This document shows positions 7,553 through 15,655 of a stretch of DNA of 64,000 nucleotides, one piece after another. The position numbers and the translations under genes were made by a program. The notes beneath the pieces were generated by a model. That model saw only the letters and a list, made by a program, of their open reading frames with translations, was not told where the DNA came from and did no database searches. Every line of letters begins with the position of its first letter. Position 1 is the stretch's first letter. Source of the stretch: CAZWSX01 sp964636985 (lineage in GTDB: Bacteria > Planctomycetota > Planctomycetia > Pirellulales > Pirellulaceae); assembly GCA_964636985.1 (NCBI GenBank), contig CAZWSX010000017.1, positions 1 to 64,000 on the forward strand, read 5' to 3'.

Positions 7553-7953
7553 GCGGCAATATTTTGCCTGGCTGCAACGTCTTGCCGCCAATGGAGTCGA
7601 AGCGACCAGCGCCGAGAGAAAAACCAGTGGCCAGCAAAGGCAGGAATCAATCCTCCACGAAGGCAATGGGCGGGCGCTTCCAGACGATCAACGCATTCGT
7701 CGATGTGACGCTCCGCGACATGAGGCGCAACGACATCGCTGTTTGGTTACTCCTGTGGCGGGATACCAAATCCAACGGATTGGCCAAGACGTCGCAAGTC
7801 GACTTGGCTCGACGGGCCGGCGTTTCGACTAAATCGATCGAGCGAGCTGTTCGACGCCTGACTGATCGAGGCTTATTGCGATTGATTCGTCGAGGGGGTG
7901 TTGGTCACGGCCCGTCGACTTACCGCGTTTTGGGCATCCCCCCCGATTTGTAG
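7549..7953 (+). CDS. Winged-helix DNA-binding protein of the replication module
   Basis: 134 residues; the ATG overlaps the helicase stop (ATGA). After a basic, probably flexible 40-residue start, residues 45-125 form a helix-turn-helix domain of the replication-initiator or phage HTH type: SQVDLARRAGVSTKSIERAV followed by RRLTDRGLLRLIRRGG. It may recognise the element's origin or regulate the operon. It ends the coupled gene run. Confidence 0.7.
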   Translation: MSGNILPGCNVLPPMESKRPAPREKPVASKGRNQSSTKAMGGRFQTINAFVDVTLRDMRRNDIAVWLLLWRDTKSNGLAKTSQVDLARRAGVSTKSIERAVRRLTDRGLLRLIRRGGVGHGPSTYRVLGIPPDL

Positions 7954-8105
7954 CTGACAAAGCTGTGTCGGGTTATTACCCGTCAACTGCGTCCTTTTCC
8001 CGCCCCCATAGCCGTGTCGGGTATCCCACAAAGGGACCATAAGGCGTCCAACGGTTCGCCCTTTTGAAGGGGCGACCATTGGCCGCGAACAGAAAGCGAG
8101 TAAGC
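7954..8105. promoter_or_regulatory. Short intergenic region with several inverted repeats
   Basis: Holds CGGGT and ACCCG arms around tatt (about 7968-7982), a related TGTCGGGTATCCCACA (about 8014-8030), a GGACCATAAGGCGTCC hairpin (about 8033-8049) and near-palindromic GGTTCGCCC and GGGGCGACC arms (about 8053-8077). The last resembles a terminator stem for the replication operon. The two TGTCGGGT motifs may be protein-binding sites or part of an origin. This is pattern evidence only. Confidence 0.4.
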
Positions 8106-8423
8106 ATGACGAACGCGCCAAGCGACCGATTGCAAATCCTCGAACGCCTACGCGCTCGTTGGCAACGCTTTCAGAGCGAAAACGACTCGAACGTCGACCA
8201 AGCGACAAAACGCGGAGAACGCGCTCCTACGGCGCCAGAGGGGCATTCGTGTCAGATGATGACGGCAGTACCGCGATACTGTGATCCGTGCGACCGAACC
8301 AACTGGCGCGACGACCCGCCAAGCGAAGGGCGAATCCGAACGACCTGCGGCAAGTGCGGGCGGTTCATCGGCTATCGACCGGCGCGATTGTCAAAAAACC
8401 AGAACGTAAATTGCCAAAGCTAA
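8106..8423 (+). CDS. Small zinc-ribbon protein of the mobile element
   Basis: 105 residues from the ATG at 8106; a TTG at 8064 would add 14. Residues 1-25 form a charged helix (LQILERLRARWQRFQ). The C-terminal half has two Cys pairs, CDPC (59-62) and CGKC (81-84), spaced as in a zinc ribbon and followed by GRFIGYRP. Similar Cys ribbons in phage and element proteins bind DNA or act as adaptors. Its end overlaps the convergent NPYEPPQ gene by 33 bp. Function unknown. Confidence 0.6.
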   Translation: MTNAPSDRLQILERLRARWQRFQSENDSNVDQATKRGERAPTAPEGHSCQMMTAVPRYCDPCDRTNWRDDPPSEGRIRTTCGKCGRFIGYRPARLSKNQNVNCQS

Positions 8424-8621
8424 CAACGCGCCGATTGTCATTTGAATGAAACCTGTATCGTCAAACGGTTCCAGAAATGGCATCAACGCCGGCAAAAACA
8501 TCGCGCCGTAGACCACTGACACCAGGTAACCCCACAGCGGCCGTTGCCGACGATACCACGGATGGCTGGGAGCCTTGGCCGGCTCGTTCGCCTGTGGAGG
8601 TTCATAGGGATTCGCGTTCAT
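8391..8621 (-). CDS. Small membrane protein with N-terminal NPYEPPQ motif
   Basis: 76 residues: MNANPYEPPQANEPAKAP, then two hydrophobic helices (about residues 30-48 and 56-75), ending abruptly after IYVLVF. It shares the NPYxxP start with 2551-2871 and 36195-36572. It is the only leftward gene in the right half of the element. A membrane-localised role is inferred from the helices; nothing more can be said. Confidence 0.65.
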   Translation of the reverse strand: MNANPYEPPQANEPAKAPSHPWYRRQRPLWGYLVSVVYGAMFLPALMPFLEPFDDTGFIQMTIGALLALAIYVLVF

Positions 8622-8697
8622 CGCCTCATTCTACTGTGAAAGCGACAAGGTTCGTATAAAGATTGACTCCCTCTAACCGATATGTGACAATTGGCGC

Positions 8698-8931
8698 ATG
8701 GCTACAAAAAAGAAAGACGATAAACCCAAAACGACCTTAACCGACGTGCTACGTCGAGCGATCCTCGACAGTGACGTCTCGATGTACGGAATCGCTAAAG
8801 GTTCCGGGGTCGACCGCGCAAGCCTGACAAGGTTTCGCGATGGCGACCGGTCTCTGCGACTCGACAAGGCCGACAAGCTGGCCGCGTTCTTTGGTCTCGA
8901 ACTCAAACCCGCGAAGCGGAAGGATGCTTAA
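8698..8931 (+). CDS. Cro/CI (XRE)-type helix-turn-helix regulator
   Basis: 77 residues, basic at both ends. The HTH covers about residues 12-62: LTDVLRRAILDSDVSMYGIA, then KGSGVDRASLTRFRDGDRSL, as in phage Cro/CI domains. There is no C-terminal oligomerisation domain, so it is Cro-like in size. It lies 2 bases before the integrase start and probably controls integrase or its own promoter in the 76-base gap to the divergent NPYEPPQ gene. Confidence 0.8.
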   Translation: MATKKKDDKPKTTLTDVLRRAILDSDVSMYGIAKGSGVDRASLTRFRDGDRSLRLDKADKLAAFFGLELKPAKRKDA

Positions 8932-8933
8932 CG

Positions 8934-10697
8934 ATGGGAACCGTTTACCGAAAGACCGTGACTAAGGCACTCCCCGCCGGTGCGGAGCTGTTCACCAAGT
9001 CAGGCAAGCGCTATGCCCGTTGGAGCGATGCTAAAGGCAAGAAGCGAACTACCGTCGTTACGACAGCAAAAGACGGCGCCGAACGAATCGTCGTCGAGTC
9101 GAAAACCTTCGTCGCCAAATACCGCGATGGCAATGGATTCGTTCGCGAAATCTCGACCGGTTGTAAGGACGAACAGGCGGCGAGAGCGGTTCTTGGTCAA
9201 CTTGAGAAACGCGCCGAGAATGTTCGGAGCGGGATTGTTACGGCGGACGATGACGCGGTTCGCGATCACTTGCAGACGCCGATCGAAACGCACTTGAACG
9301 AGTACGACTCGCACATCAAGACCGCTGGACTCAGTGACAACTACCGAAAGAACACGCTACGACAGTTGCGGGCGATGTTTAAGGGTTGTCGGTTTGTTTT
9401 GCTCCGCGACCTCTCGATCGATGGCGCGAATGCGTGGCTTGCTGCCAAGGCGCAAGGCGGCATGAGTGCCCGCACTCGCAATTCCCACCGTAGCGACGCG
9501 GTGACGTTCTGCAATTGGCTGGTTGAGCGGAAGCGACTGAAAGCGAATCCATTTTCGTCGCTGTGCATTGCAGACGAATCGGTCGACCAACGCCGGCAAC
9601 GACGCGCCCTTAACGAGTCCGAACTTCGCAAGTTGCTTCACGTTGCCTTGTGGCGTCCCTTGGCGGAGTATGGCCGAACAACAATTCGCGTTGAGAAGCC
9701 CGATAGCAAACGAAAGCGATCCGGTTGGACCTATGCCGAACTGACATTCGACGACCTCGACAACGCCATTGAACGCGCCCGGAAACGCCTCGCAGACAAC
9801 CCCGAACTTGTCGCCCGCCTCGAACGCTTGGGTAGAGAACGCCAACTGATCTACAAAACCTTGGTGCTGACGGGCCTGCGTCGCAACGAATTGGCTTCGC
9901 TCAAGAACGGCAATCTACATCTCGACGGCGACGTCGCGTTCGTCGAACTCACGGCCCGCAATGCTAAAGACCGGGAAGATGCGGCGATTCCGTTACGCGC
10001 CGATTTAGCGGACGAACTGCGGGCCTGGTTGCGATCCAAGGCGAACAACGCGACAACGCTCTCGATTGCGTCGCACGGACACCTCGACGCCGGCGAGTCG
10101 CTGTTCAGTGTTCCATCGGGACTCGTCAAGATTCTCGACCGCGACCTGCGATTCGCCGGCATTGCCAAGAAGGACGCGTTAGGGCGGACGGTCGACGTTC
10201 ACGCACTTCGGCATTCATTCGCGACGTTGCTCTCGAAAGGCGGCATCGCTCCCCGCATCGCACAATCGGCTATGCGGCATTCGTCGGTCGATTTGACGAT
10301 GAAAGTCTATTCGCACATTGAGGTTCACGACGTGGCTGGCGCGCTCGACGTGCTACCACGATTACCCCTCGACGAAGCGCCCGAGTCGACCGCGCAACGG
10401 GCTACGGGAACGTTCGGTCGAGTAGTGCCAAAAGATGCCCCAAAGTCGGGTCCCCAGTTTGCACCAGGGTTTGCACCAACCACAAACAATCTGGTGCAAA
10501 CCGGGTCATCTAGTGGCAACGAACACGCCTTTAGCGTTGGAGAGATTGCCGGCGCAGAAGCATCGACTTGCGATGCTCAAAACAGCGAAAAACCCAATAA
10601 AAAAGGCCCTTCGGAAGCGAATTCCGAGGGGCCTGATTCAGGGGTGGGCGACGGGGGTCGAACCCGCGACCTCCAGATCCACAATCTGGCGCTCTAA
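8934..10697 (+). CDS. int: Tyrosine recombinase (integrase) of the mobile element
   Basis: 587 residues. An N-terminal DNA-binding region is followed by a core-binding SAM-like domain (about 105-205, with the tail of a YRKNTLRQLRAMFKG helix) and the catalytic domain. Catalytic residues seen: Arg in LTGLRRNELASLK (about 316), the HALRHSFAT box (about 423-431), a following His in MRHSS, and the nucleophile Tyr in MKVYSH (about 458). The C-terminal 120 residues are low complexity. The last 18 (GVGDGGRTRDLQIHNLAL) are antisense sequence of tRNA-His, so the stop codon comes from the attachment site. The integrase brings about integration into, and excision from, the tRNA-His gene. Confidence 0.92.
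   Translation: MGTVYRKTVTKALPAGAELFTKSGKRYARWSDAKGKKRTTVVTTAKDGAERIVVESKTFVAKYRDGNGFVREISTGCKDEQAARAVLGQLEKRAENVRSGIVTADDDAVRDHLQTPIETHLNEYDSHIKTAGLSDNYRKNTLRQLRAMFKGCRFVLLRDLSIDGANAWLAAKAQGGMSARTRNSHRSDAVTFCNWLVERKRLKANPFSSLCIADESVDQRRQRRALNESELRKLLHVALWRPLAEYGRTTIRVEKPDSKRKRSGWTYAELTFDDLDNAIERARKRLADNPELVARLERLGRERQLIYKTLVLTGLRRNELASLKNGNLHLDGDVAFVELTARNAKDREDAAIPLRADLADELRAWLRSKANNATTLSIASHGHLDAGESLFSVPSGLVKILDRDLRFAGIAKKDALGRTVDVHALRHSFATLLSKGGIAPRIAQSAMRHSSVDLTMKVYSHIEVHDVAGALDVLPRLPLDEAPESTAQRATGTFGRVVPKDAPKSGPQFAPGFAPTTNNLVQTGSSSGNEHAFSVGEIAGAEASTCDAQNSEKPNKKGPSEANSEGPDSGVGDGGRTRDLQIHNLAL
10599..10633 (-). terminator. Rho-independent terminator of tRNA-His
   Basis: Read leftward after the tRNA: arms GGCCC-x-TCGGAA and TTCCGA-x-GGGCC around a 5-base loop, followed by a run of six T. 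It lies 10 bases beyond the tRNA 3' end. It is also inside the integrase reading frame, so it must have come with the element's half of the attachment site. Confidence 0.8.
10643..10690. other. Probable attachment-site side (att) of the mobile element
   Basis: The integrase abuts the 3' half of tRNA-His, the usual geometry for tRNA-integrating elements, whose attP restores the tRNA 3' end. Crossover probably lies in the anticodon or T arm. I found no second copy of the tRNA 3' part within the window, so the left end of the element is beyond position 1. The exact core is unknown. Confidence 0.55.
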
Positions 10698-10717
10698 CCG
10701 ATTGAGCTACGCCCACC
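10643..10717 (-). tRNA. tRNA-His (anticodon GTG)
   Basis: A full cloverleaf can be drawn on the minus strand: acceptor arms GTGGGCG and CGCCCAC, D stem GCTC/GAGC, anticodon stem CCAGA/TCTGG with loop TTGTGGA (anticodon GTG), T stem GCGGG/CCCGT with loop TTCGACC. The extra G at position -1 and discriminator C73, both diagnostic of tRNA-His, are present. CCA is not encoded (CCT follows). It is the integration site of the element on its left. Confidence 0.97.
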
Positions 10718-10736
10718 ATGTTTTAGGTAGTTTCGC

Positions 10737-10765
10737 ATTTTAGCCGTGTTTCTAAACTCGGTCAA
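10737..10765 (-). promoter_or_regulatory. Promoter of tRNA-His
   Basis: On the minus strand TTGACC (10760-10765) and TAAAAT (10737-10742) with a 17-base spacer, about 20 bases before the tRNA 5' end. Confidence 0.75.
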
Positions 10766-11003
10766 ACCACCGCCGTTGTGGATCTCGGGGCGCGTTTCAT
10801 CGTGAAAAACCGGGCAATTACGGTACTTCCTCAAGAGATTCACTAGTTGAGACGTGCGCGGGTCGCCGCAGGTTCGCTCCCGGTTCGCAATGACGCGACT
10901 TCCACCGAACGTTTGCTCAGTAATAATGGAATTTGCCCCAACAGCCCCCGCCTTGCACGGCGTCCTGCCTCAATACACTCCCTCCCCACCTTTTGAGTGT
11001 CGA

Positions 11004-13544
11004 ATGCCCCGTCGTACGTTCCACGCTTTCGACGCCGCACTCGTTTGCTTGGCGACGATAGCACTTGCGGCCGCAGCCAAAGAAGCACCCGGCGAAGAAC
11101 CCATCCGTTTCAGCCGCGATATCCTGCCGATCCTCTCGGACAACTGCTTCCACTGCCACGGCTCGAGCGAGTCGGGCCGCCAGGCCGACCTGCGGCTCGA
11201 CGTCGAAGAGTTGGCTAAGGCCGATCGTGGTGGAACCCGTGCGATCGAACCCAGCAACTCCGCGAAGAGCCTCATCATCGAGCGGATGACGTCGAGCGAT
11301 CCCGAACTGGTGATGCCGCCGCCGAAGTCGAATCGCAAGGTCACGCCCGCGCAGGTGGAACTCGTCAAGAAATGGATCGATCAAGGGGCGACCTGGGGAA
11401 CCCACTGGGCGTTCGAACGGATCGAGCGGCCCGGAGTTCCCAGCGTTGCCGCGACCACGAGCCTTCGAAACAACGCGATCGACAATTTCGTCCAAGCGAA
11501 ACTCACCAGCATCGGACAATCTGCCGCTGCCGAAGCGCCTCGGCACACGCTGATTCGGCGCGTCACACTTGACCTGACGGGCCTGCCGCCATCGGTCGAA
11601 GAAGTCGAAGCCTTCGAAAACGATCCTTCGCCCGAAGCGTACGCGAAGTTGGTCGAGCGATTGCTGGCTTCGCCTCGCGTCGGCGAGCGGTTGGCCTGGG
11701 ACTGGCTCGACGCGGCGCGCTATGCCGACTCCAACGGCTACCAAGGCGACGGCGAACGGACGATGTCGCCCTGGCGCGATTGGGTGGTCGACGCCTTCAA
11801 CCGCGACCTCCCGTACGACACGTTCACCAAGTACCAACTGGCCGGCGATTTGTTGCCGAGTGCGACGTTCGAACAAAAGCTCGCGACGGGCTTCTGCCGC
11901 AACCACATGATCAACGGCGAAGGGGGCCGCATCCCCGAAGAGAACCGCGTCGACTACGTCATGGACATGACCGAGACGATGGGGACGCTCTGGATGGGCC
12001 TCACCCTCACCTGCTGCCGCTGCCACGATCACAAGTACGACCCGACGCTGCAAAAGGAATACTACGGGCTCTTCGCGTTCTTCAATCAAACGCCCGTCAA
12101 CGGCGGCGATGGCAATCCCCAGGCGGCGCCGAACCTCGAAGCAGCGCCGCAAGCTCTACGCGACGACATCGCGAAGGCGGCTACAGCCATTGATCCGCTG
12201 GTGAACGAACTCGATCAGACCGAGCAAAAACTCTTCCCACGCCCCGAAGGACAGTCGTCTGGCGAATCGAGCGCTGTCGTCGATGTCTCAGACGAAGTTC
12301 GCAATGCCTTGAAAAAACATCCTCGCGACCGCGACAGCGCCGCGCTCCAGCAGATCGAAGCCCACTATCAAAAGCAGGAATCAACCGCCGACTTCAAACC
12401 CTACGTCGCGCAGTTGCAGACTCTTCGCGCCGCGCGCGATCGGCACACGCAACTCGTTCAGCGCATTCCGCGCGTGATGGTGATGGAGGACATGAAGGAA
12501 CCTCGCAAGACGTTCCGGCTCGACAAAGGCCTCTACAACAAGACGCTCGATGAAGTCTCGATCGGCACGCCCGCCAAGTTGCCGCCGATGGACCCGCAAG
12601 TTGCGAAGAACCGCTTGAGCCTGGCTGAGTGGCTTGTCTCGCGCGAGCATCCGCTCACTGCCCGTGTGACGGTCAATCGCGTCTGGCAGCAGTTCTTCGG
12701 CATCGGACTCGTGAAAACGACCGAGGACTTCGGCCTGCAAGCGGAACGCCCAAGCCATCCCGAGTTGCTCGATTGGCTCGCTGCCGAACTGATCGATAGC
12801 GGCTGGGATATGAAAGAACTCGTGCGACTCATTGTCACCAGCCACACGTATCGGCAAACGTCGCAAGTCGGCATGGCGGCCTACGAAAGCGATCCGCAAA
12901 ACCGCTTGCTTGCTCGTGGGGCACGGTATCGCTGGCCGTCGTGGCTGATTCGCGATCAAGCGCTCGCCGCCAGCGGACTGCTCGTCGACGAAATCGGCGG
13001 CCGGCCGGTGAACACGTATCAACCCGCGGGCATCTGGGAAGAGGCGACCTTCGGCGGCAAACAGTACTCGCAAGACCACGGGGCGAAACTCTATCGCCGC
13101 AGTCTGTACACATTCTGGCGGCGGATCGTCGGGCCGACGATGTTCTTCGACAACTCGCCGCGGCAAGTCTGCTCGGTAAAAATCTTCCGCACTAATACGC
13201 CGCTGCATAGCTTGCTCACCCTCAACGACGTACAACACATCGAAGCGGCGAGAGCGTTAGCCCAGCGCGTCCTCAAAGAATCGCCCGCCGACGACAACGC
13301 GCGGATCGATCGGCTCTACAAAATCGTCTTGGCTCGCGGGCCCGCGGCGGACGAACGATCGATCTTGCTGTCCGGCCTCACGCGAGCGCGCGAAACTTTT
13401 GCGAAAAATCCCGAGGCGGAAAAGACGCTGCTGTCGGTGGGCGAATCCCCTCGCGATCAGTCGATTCCCGCCACGGACCACGCGGCGTGGACCACCGTTT
13501 GTAACACTGTGTTGAACTTGGACGAGACATTATCGAAAGAGTAG
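11004..13544 (+). CDS. Planctomycete cytochrome c / DUF1549 / DUF1553 protein
   Basis: 846 residues from ATG 11004, chosen because it opens a signal peptide (FDAALVCLATIALAAAA, cleaved near residue 25); a longer upstream frame has no such feature. Domains: planctomycete cytochrome C domain with CFHCH (48-52), DUF1549 (about 145-370) and DUF1553 (about 520-790). A second CxxCH-like motif, CCRCH, is near residue 335. The protein would be exported to the periplasm and may bind haem. The family's reaction is unknown; such genes are often found beside sulfatases or carbohydrate genes and always paired with DUF1501. Here the partner is the second gene downstream (14150). Confidence 0.9.
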   Translation: MPRRTFHAFDAALVCLATIALAAAAKEAPGEEPIRFSRDILPILSDNCFHCHGSSESGRQADLRLDVEELAKADRGGTRAIEPSNSAKSLIIERMTSSDPELVMPPPKSNRKVTPAQVELVKKWIDQGATWGTHWAFERIERPGVPSVAATTSLRNNAIDNFVQAKLTSIGQSAAAEAPRHTLIRRVTLDLTGLPPSVEEVEAFENDPSPEAYAKLVERLLASPRVGERLAWDWLDAARYADSNGYQGDGERTMSPWRDWVVDAFNRDLPYDTFTKYQLAGDLLPSATFEQKLATGFCRNHMINGEGGRIPEENRVDYVMDMTETMGTLWMGLTLTCCRCHDHKYDPTLQKEYYGLFAFFNQTPVNGGDGNPQAAPNLEAAPQALRDDIAKAATAIDPLVNELDQTEQKLFPRPEGQSSGESSAVVDVSDEVRNALKKHPRDRDSAALQQIEAHYQKQESTADFKPYVAQLQTLRAARDRHTQLVQRIPRVMVMEDMKEPRKTFRLDKGLYNKTLDEVSIGTPAKLPPMDPQVAKNRLSLAEWLVSREHPLTARVTVNRVWQQFFGIGLVKTTEDFGLQAERPSHPELLDWLAAELIDSGWDMKELVRLIVTSHTYRQTSQVGMAAYESDPQNRLLARGARYRWPSWLIRDQALAASGLLVDEIGGRPVNTYQPAGIWEEATFGGKQYSQDHGAKLYRRSLYTFWRRIVGPTMFFDNSPRQVCSVKIFRTNTPLHSLLTLNDVQHIEAARALAQRVLKESPADDNARIDRLYKIVLARGPAADERSILLSGLTRARETFAKNPEAEKTLLSVGESPRDQSIPATDHAAWTTVCNTVLNLDETLSKE

Positions 13545-13556
13545 GAGACTCTGGTT

Positions 13557-14147
13557 TTGGGTGCCATTCATATACCGCCAGTCAGCGAGCTCGGCGAAAC
13601 AATAGCCAAGCAGTGCGGCGTGAAGACGTTTGTCGATACCGGGACCTTTCGCGGCGACGCCGCCAAGTGGGGCTCGCCTCACTTCGCCCGTGTCGTGACC
13701 GTGGAGGCCATTCCCGAAACGTACGAGTCGACCAAGGCCGCTTGCAAGAGCTTTACGAACATCGAGTTCAACCTCGGTGACTCAGGCGAGTTCCTCAAAC
13801 GCTTCGTCCCAACACTGACCGAGCCGGCCCTGTTTTGGCTCGACGCCCATGCCGGCGGCGGCAACTTTGGCGATAAGGATGTCTGCCCGCTCTTGGCCGA
13901 GATCGAAGCGATCAACCAGTCCCCTCTGCCCCACTACATTTTGATCGACGACGCGCGGGCCTTTGTCGCCACGTGTCCGCCGCCGTTCGAAGCCGACGTC
14001 TGGCCGTCGCTCGACCAGATCATTCCGCGATTGCTCGCGCGGCATCCCTACCACATCGTCTACATCAACGACGCCCTCGCGGCCGTGCCTCAGTCGTTCA
14101 AAAAAACAATGCAAGAGTTTTGTATCCGCGTCCGCCCAACGATATAG
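13557..14147 (+). CDS. Class I SAM-dependent methyltransferase-like protein
   Basis: 196 residues. The start is TTG 13557 with AGGAG 9 bases before it; no ATG is available near the fold start. Seen: a motif I-like FVDTGTFRGDAA (about 25-36), VVTVEAIPETY with an acidic residue ending strand 2, FWLDAHAGGGNF (about 93-104) and HYILIDDARAF (about 126-136). This pattern resembles FkbM/TylF-like methyltransferases. It sits 12 bases after the DUF1549/1553 gene and 2 bases before the DUF1501 gene, so it is cotranscribed with a pair that normally is adjacent. Substrate unknown. Confidence 0.6.
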   Translation: MGAIHIPPVSELGETIAKQCGVKTFVDTGTFRGDAAKWGSPHFARVVTVEAIPETYESTKAACKSFTNIEFNLGDSGEFLKRFVPTLTEPALFWLDAHAGGGNFGDKDVCPLLAEIEAINQSPLPHYILIDDARAFVATCPPPFEADVWPSLDQIIPRLLARHPYHIVYINDALAAVPQSFKKTMQEFCIRVRPTI

Positions 14148-14149
14148 CC

Positions 14150-15631
14150 ATGAATCCCTATCTCGAAAACCAATTGCTAACGACGCGCCGCGAGTTCTTT
14201 GGCCGCAGCGCGCTCGGCATCGGCACGGCAGCGCTGGCCGGTTTGCTTACGCGCGATGGACTGGCTGGCGATAGCGCGCCGGAGAAAACAACGCCGCGAT
14301 TCGGCGGGCTCTCCGATCTGCCCCACCATCCGCCCAAGGCGAAGCGCGTCATCTACCTGTTCATGAACGGCGCGCCGACGCACGTCGACCTCTTCGACTA
14401 CAAGCCCAAGCTGCAAGAGATGCACGGGCAACCCATGCCCGACAGTTTCATCGGCGGCAAGCGCTTCAGCACGATGACGGGCAACGCGACCGGCAAACTG
14501 TGCCTGGCGAACGTCGAGCCCTTCAAACAACACGGCCAGTGCGGCGCATGGGCCAGTAACTTCATGCCCCACACGGCGAAGGTCGTCGACGACCTGTGCT
14601 TCATCAAGAGCATGCACACGGAGGCGGTCAACCATGCCCCCGGCATTTGCTTCATGCTCACCGGCGGGGAGCTCCCCGGTCGACCGAGCCTAGGCGCCTG
14701 GCTCACGTACGGCCTGGGAAGCATGACTGAAGAGTTGCCCTCGTTCGTCGTCATGACGTCGGTTAGCAAGGGAACATCCTGCGGACAAATCTTCTACGAC
14801 TTCTACTGGGGCTCAGGCTTCTTGCCTTCGCGCTTCCAAGGTGTGAAGTTCCGCGGCAGCAAGGAACCGGTTCCTTACCTCTCGAATCCCGACGGCCTCT
14901 CGCGCGAATTGCGCCGCGGGCAACTCGACGACCTCGCCAAGCTGAACGAACTCAAGCTCCGCGACTTCGGCGATCCCGAAATCGCCACGCGAATCGCCCA
15001 GTATGAGATGGCCTACCGGATGCAGACCAGCGTCCCCGACTTGGCCGACTTCTCGAGCGAGACCAAGGAAACGCTCGACCTCTACGGGCCGGGCGTGAAC
15101 GAACCGGGCACCTTTGCCTACAACTGCCTGATGGCGCGGCGATTGATCGAGCGCGGTGTCCAATCGGTCCAACTGATGCACGCCGGGTGGGACCAGCACG
15201 GCAGCCTCACGACCGAACTCTACAACCAGTGCCGCGATACCGACCAACCCAGCGCCGCCTTGGTGCAAGACCTCAAGCGGCTCGGCCTGTGGGACGACAC
15301 CATCATCGTCTGGGGCGGCGAGTTCGGCCGCACCCCCTTCCTCCAAGGAAACATCGCCGATCGCCCTAAGTGGGGGCGCGATCACCACCCGTACGCCTTC
15401 ACCTACTGGCTTAGCGGCGGTGGCTTCAGGCCCGGCCTCACGTACGGCGAGTCAGACGAAATGGGAATGAACGCCCTCGTCGACAAGGTCCACGTCCACG
15501 ACCTCCAAGCGACCATCCTGCACCAGCTCGGCATCGACCACGAACGCCTCACGTTCAAATTCCAAGGACGCTATTTCCGATTGACCGACGTCCACGGGCA
15601 TGTCGTTGGTAAGATCATCGGGCAGACTTAG
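14150..15631 (+). CDS. DUF1501 protein with Tat-type signal
   Basis: 493 residues. The N-terminus TTRREFFGRSALGIGTAALA is a twin-arginine signal (RREFFG), so the protein is exported folded. The DUF1501 fold (alkaline-phosphatase-like superfamily) is seen in KRVIYLFMNGAPTHVDLFDY (about 64-83), IVWGGEFGRTPF near residue 385 and GRDHHPYAFTYWLSGGG after it. Enzymatic role not established. It starts 2 bases after the methyltransferase-like gene, without a strong Shine-Dalgarno, consistent with coupling. It is the partner of the DUF1549/1553 gene at 11004. Confidence 0.9.
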   Translation: MNPYLENQLLTTRREFFGRSALGIGTAALAGLLTRDGLAGDSAPEKTTPRFGGLSDLPHHPPKAKRVIYLFMNGAPTHVDLFDYKPKLQEMHGQPMPDSFIGGKRFSTMTGNATGKLCLANVEPFKQHGQCGAWASNFMPHTAKVVDDLCFIKSMHTEAVNHAPGICFMLTGGELPGRPSLGAWLTYGLGSMTEELPSFVVMTSVSKGTSCGQIFYDFYWGSGFLPSRFQGVKFRGSKEPVPYLSNPDGLSRELRRGQLDDLAKLNELKLRDFGDPEIATRIAQYEMAYRMQTSVPDLADFSSETKETLDLYGPGVNEPGTFAYNCLMARRLIERGVQSVQLMHAGWDQHGSLTTELYNQCRDTDQPSAALVQDLKRLGLWDDTIIVWGGEFGRTPFLQGNIADRPKWGRDHHPYAFTYWLSGGGFRPGLTYGESDEMGMNALVDKVHVHDLQATILHQLGIDHERLTFKFQGRYFRLTDVHGHVVGKIIGQT

Positions 15632-15655
15632 CTCGTTCCCAATGACAGGTGCCTC

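Noticed and set aside
10917..12152. Long open frame (411 codons) on the minus strand
   Set aside because: Exact antisense of the DUF1549/1553 gene; composition is Arg-rich shadow sequence, with no domain and no ribosome-binding site.
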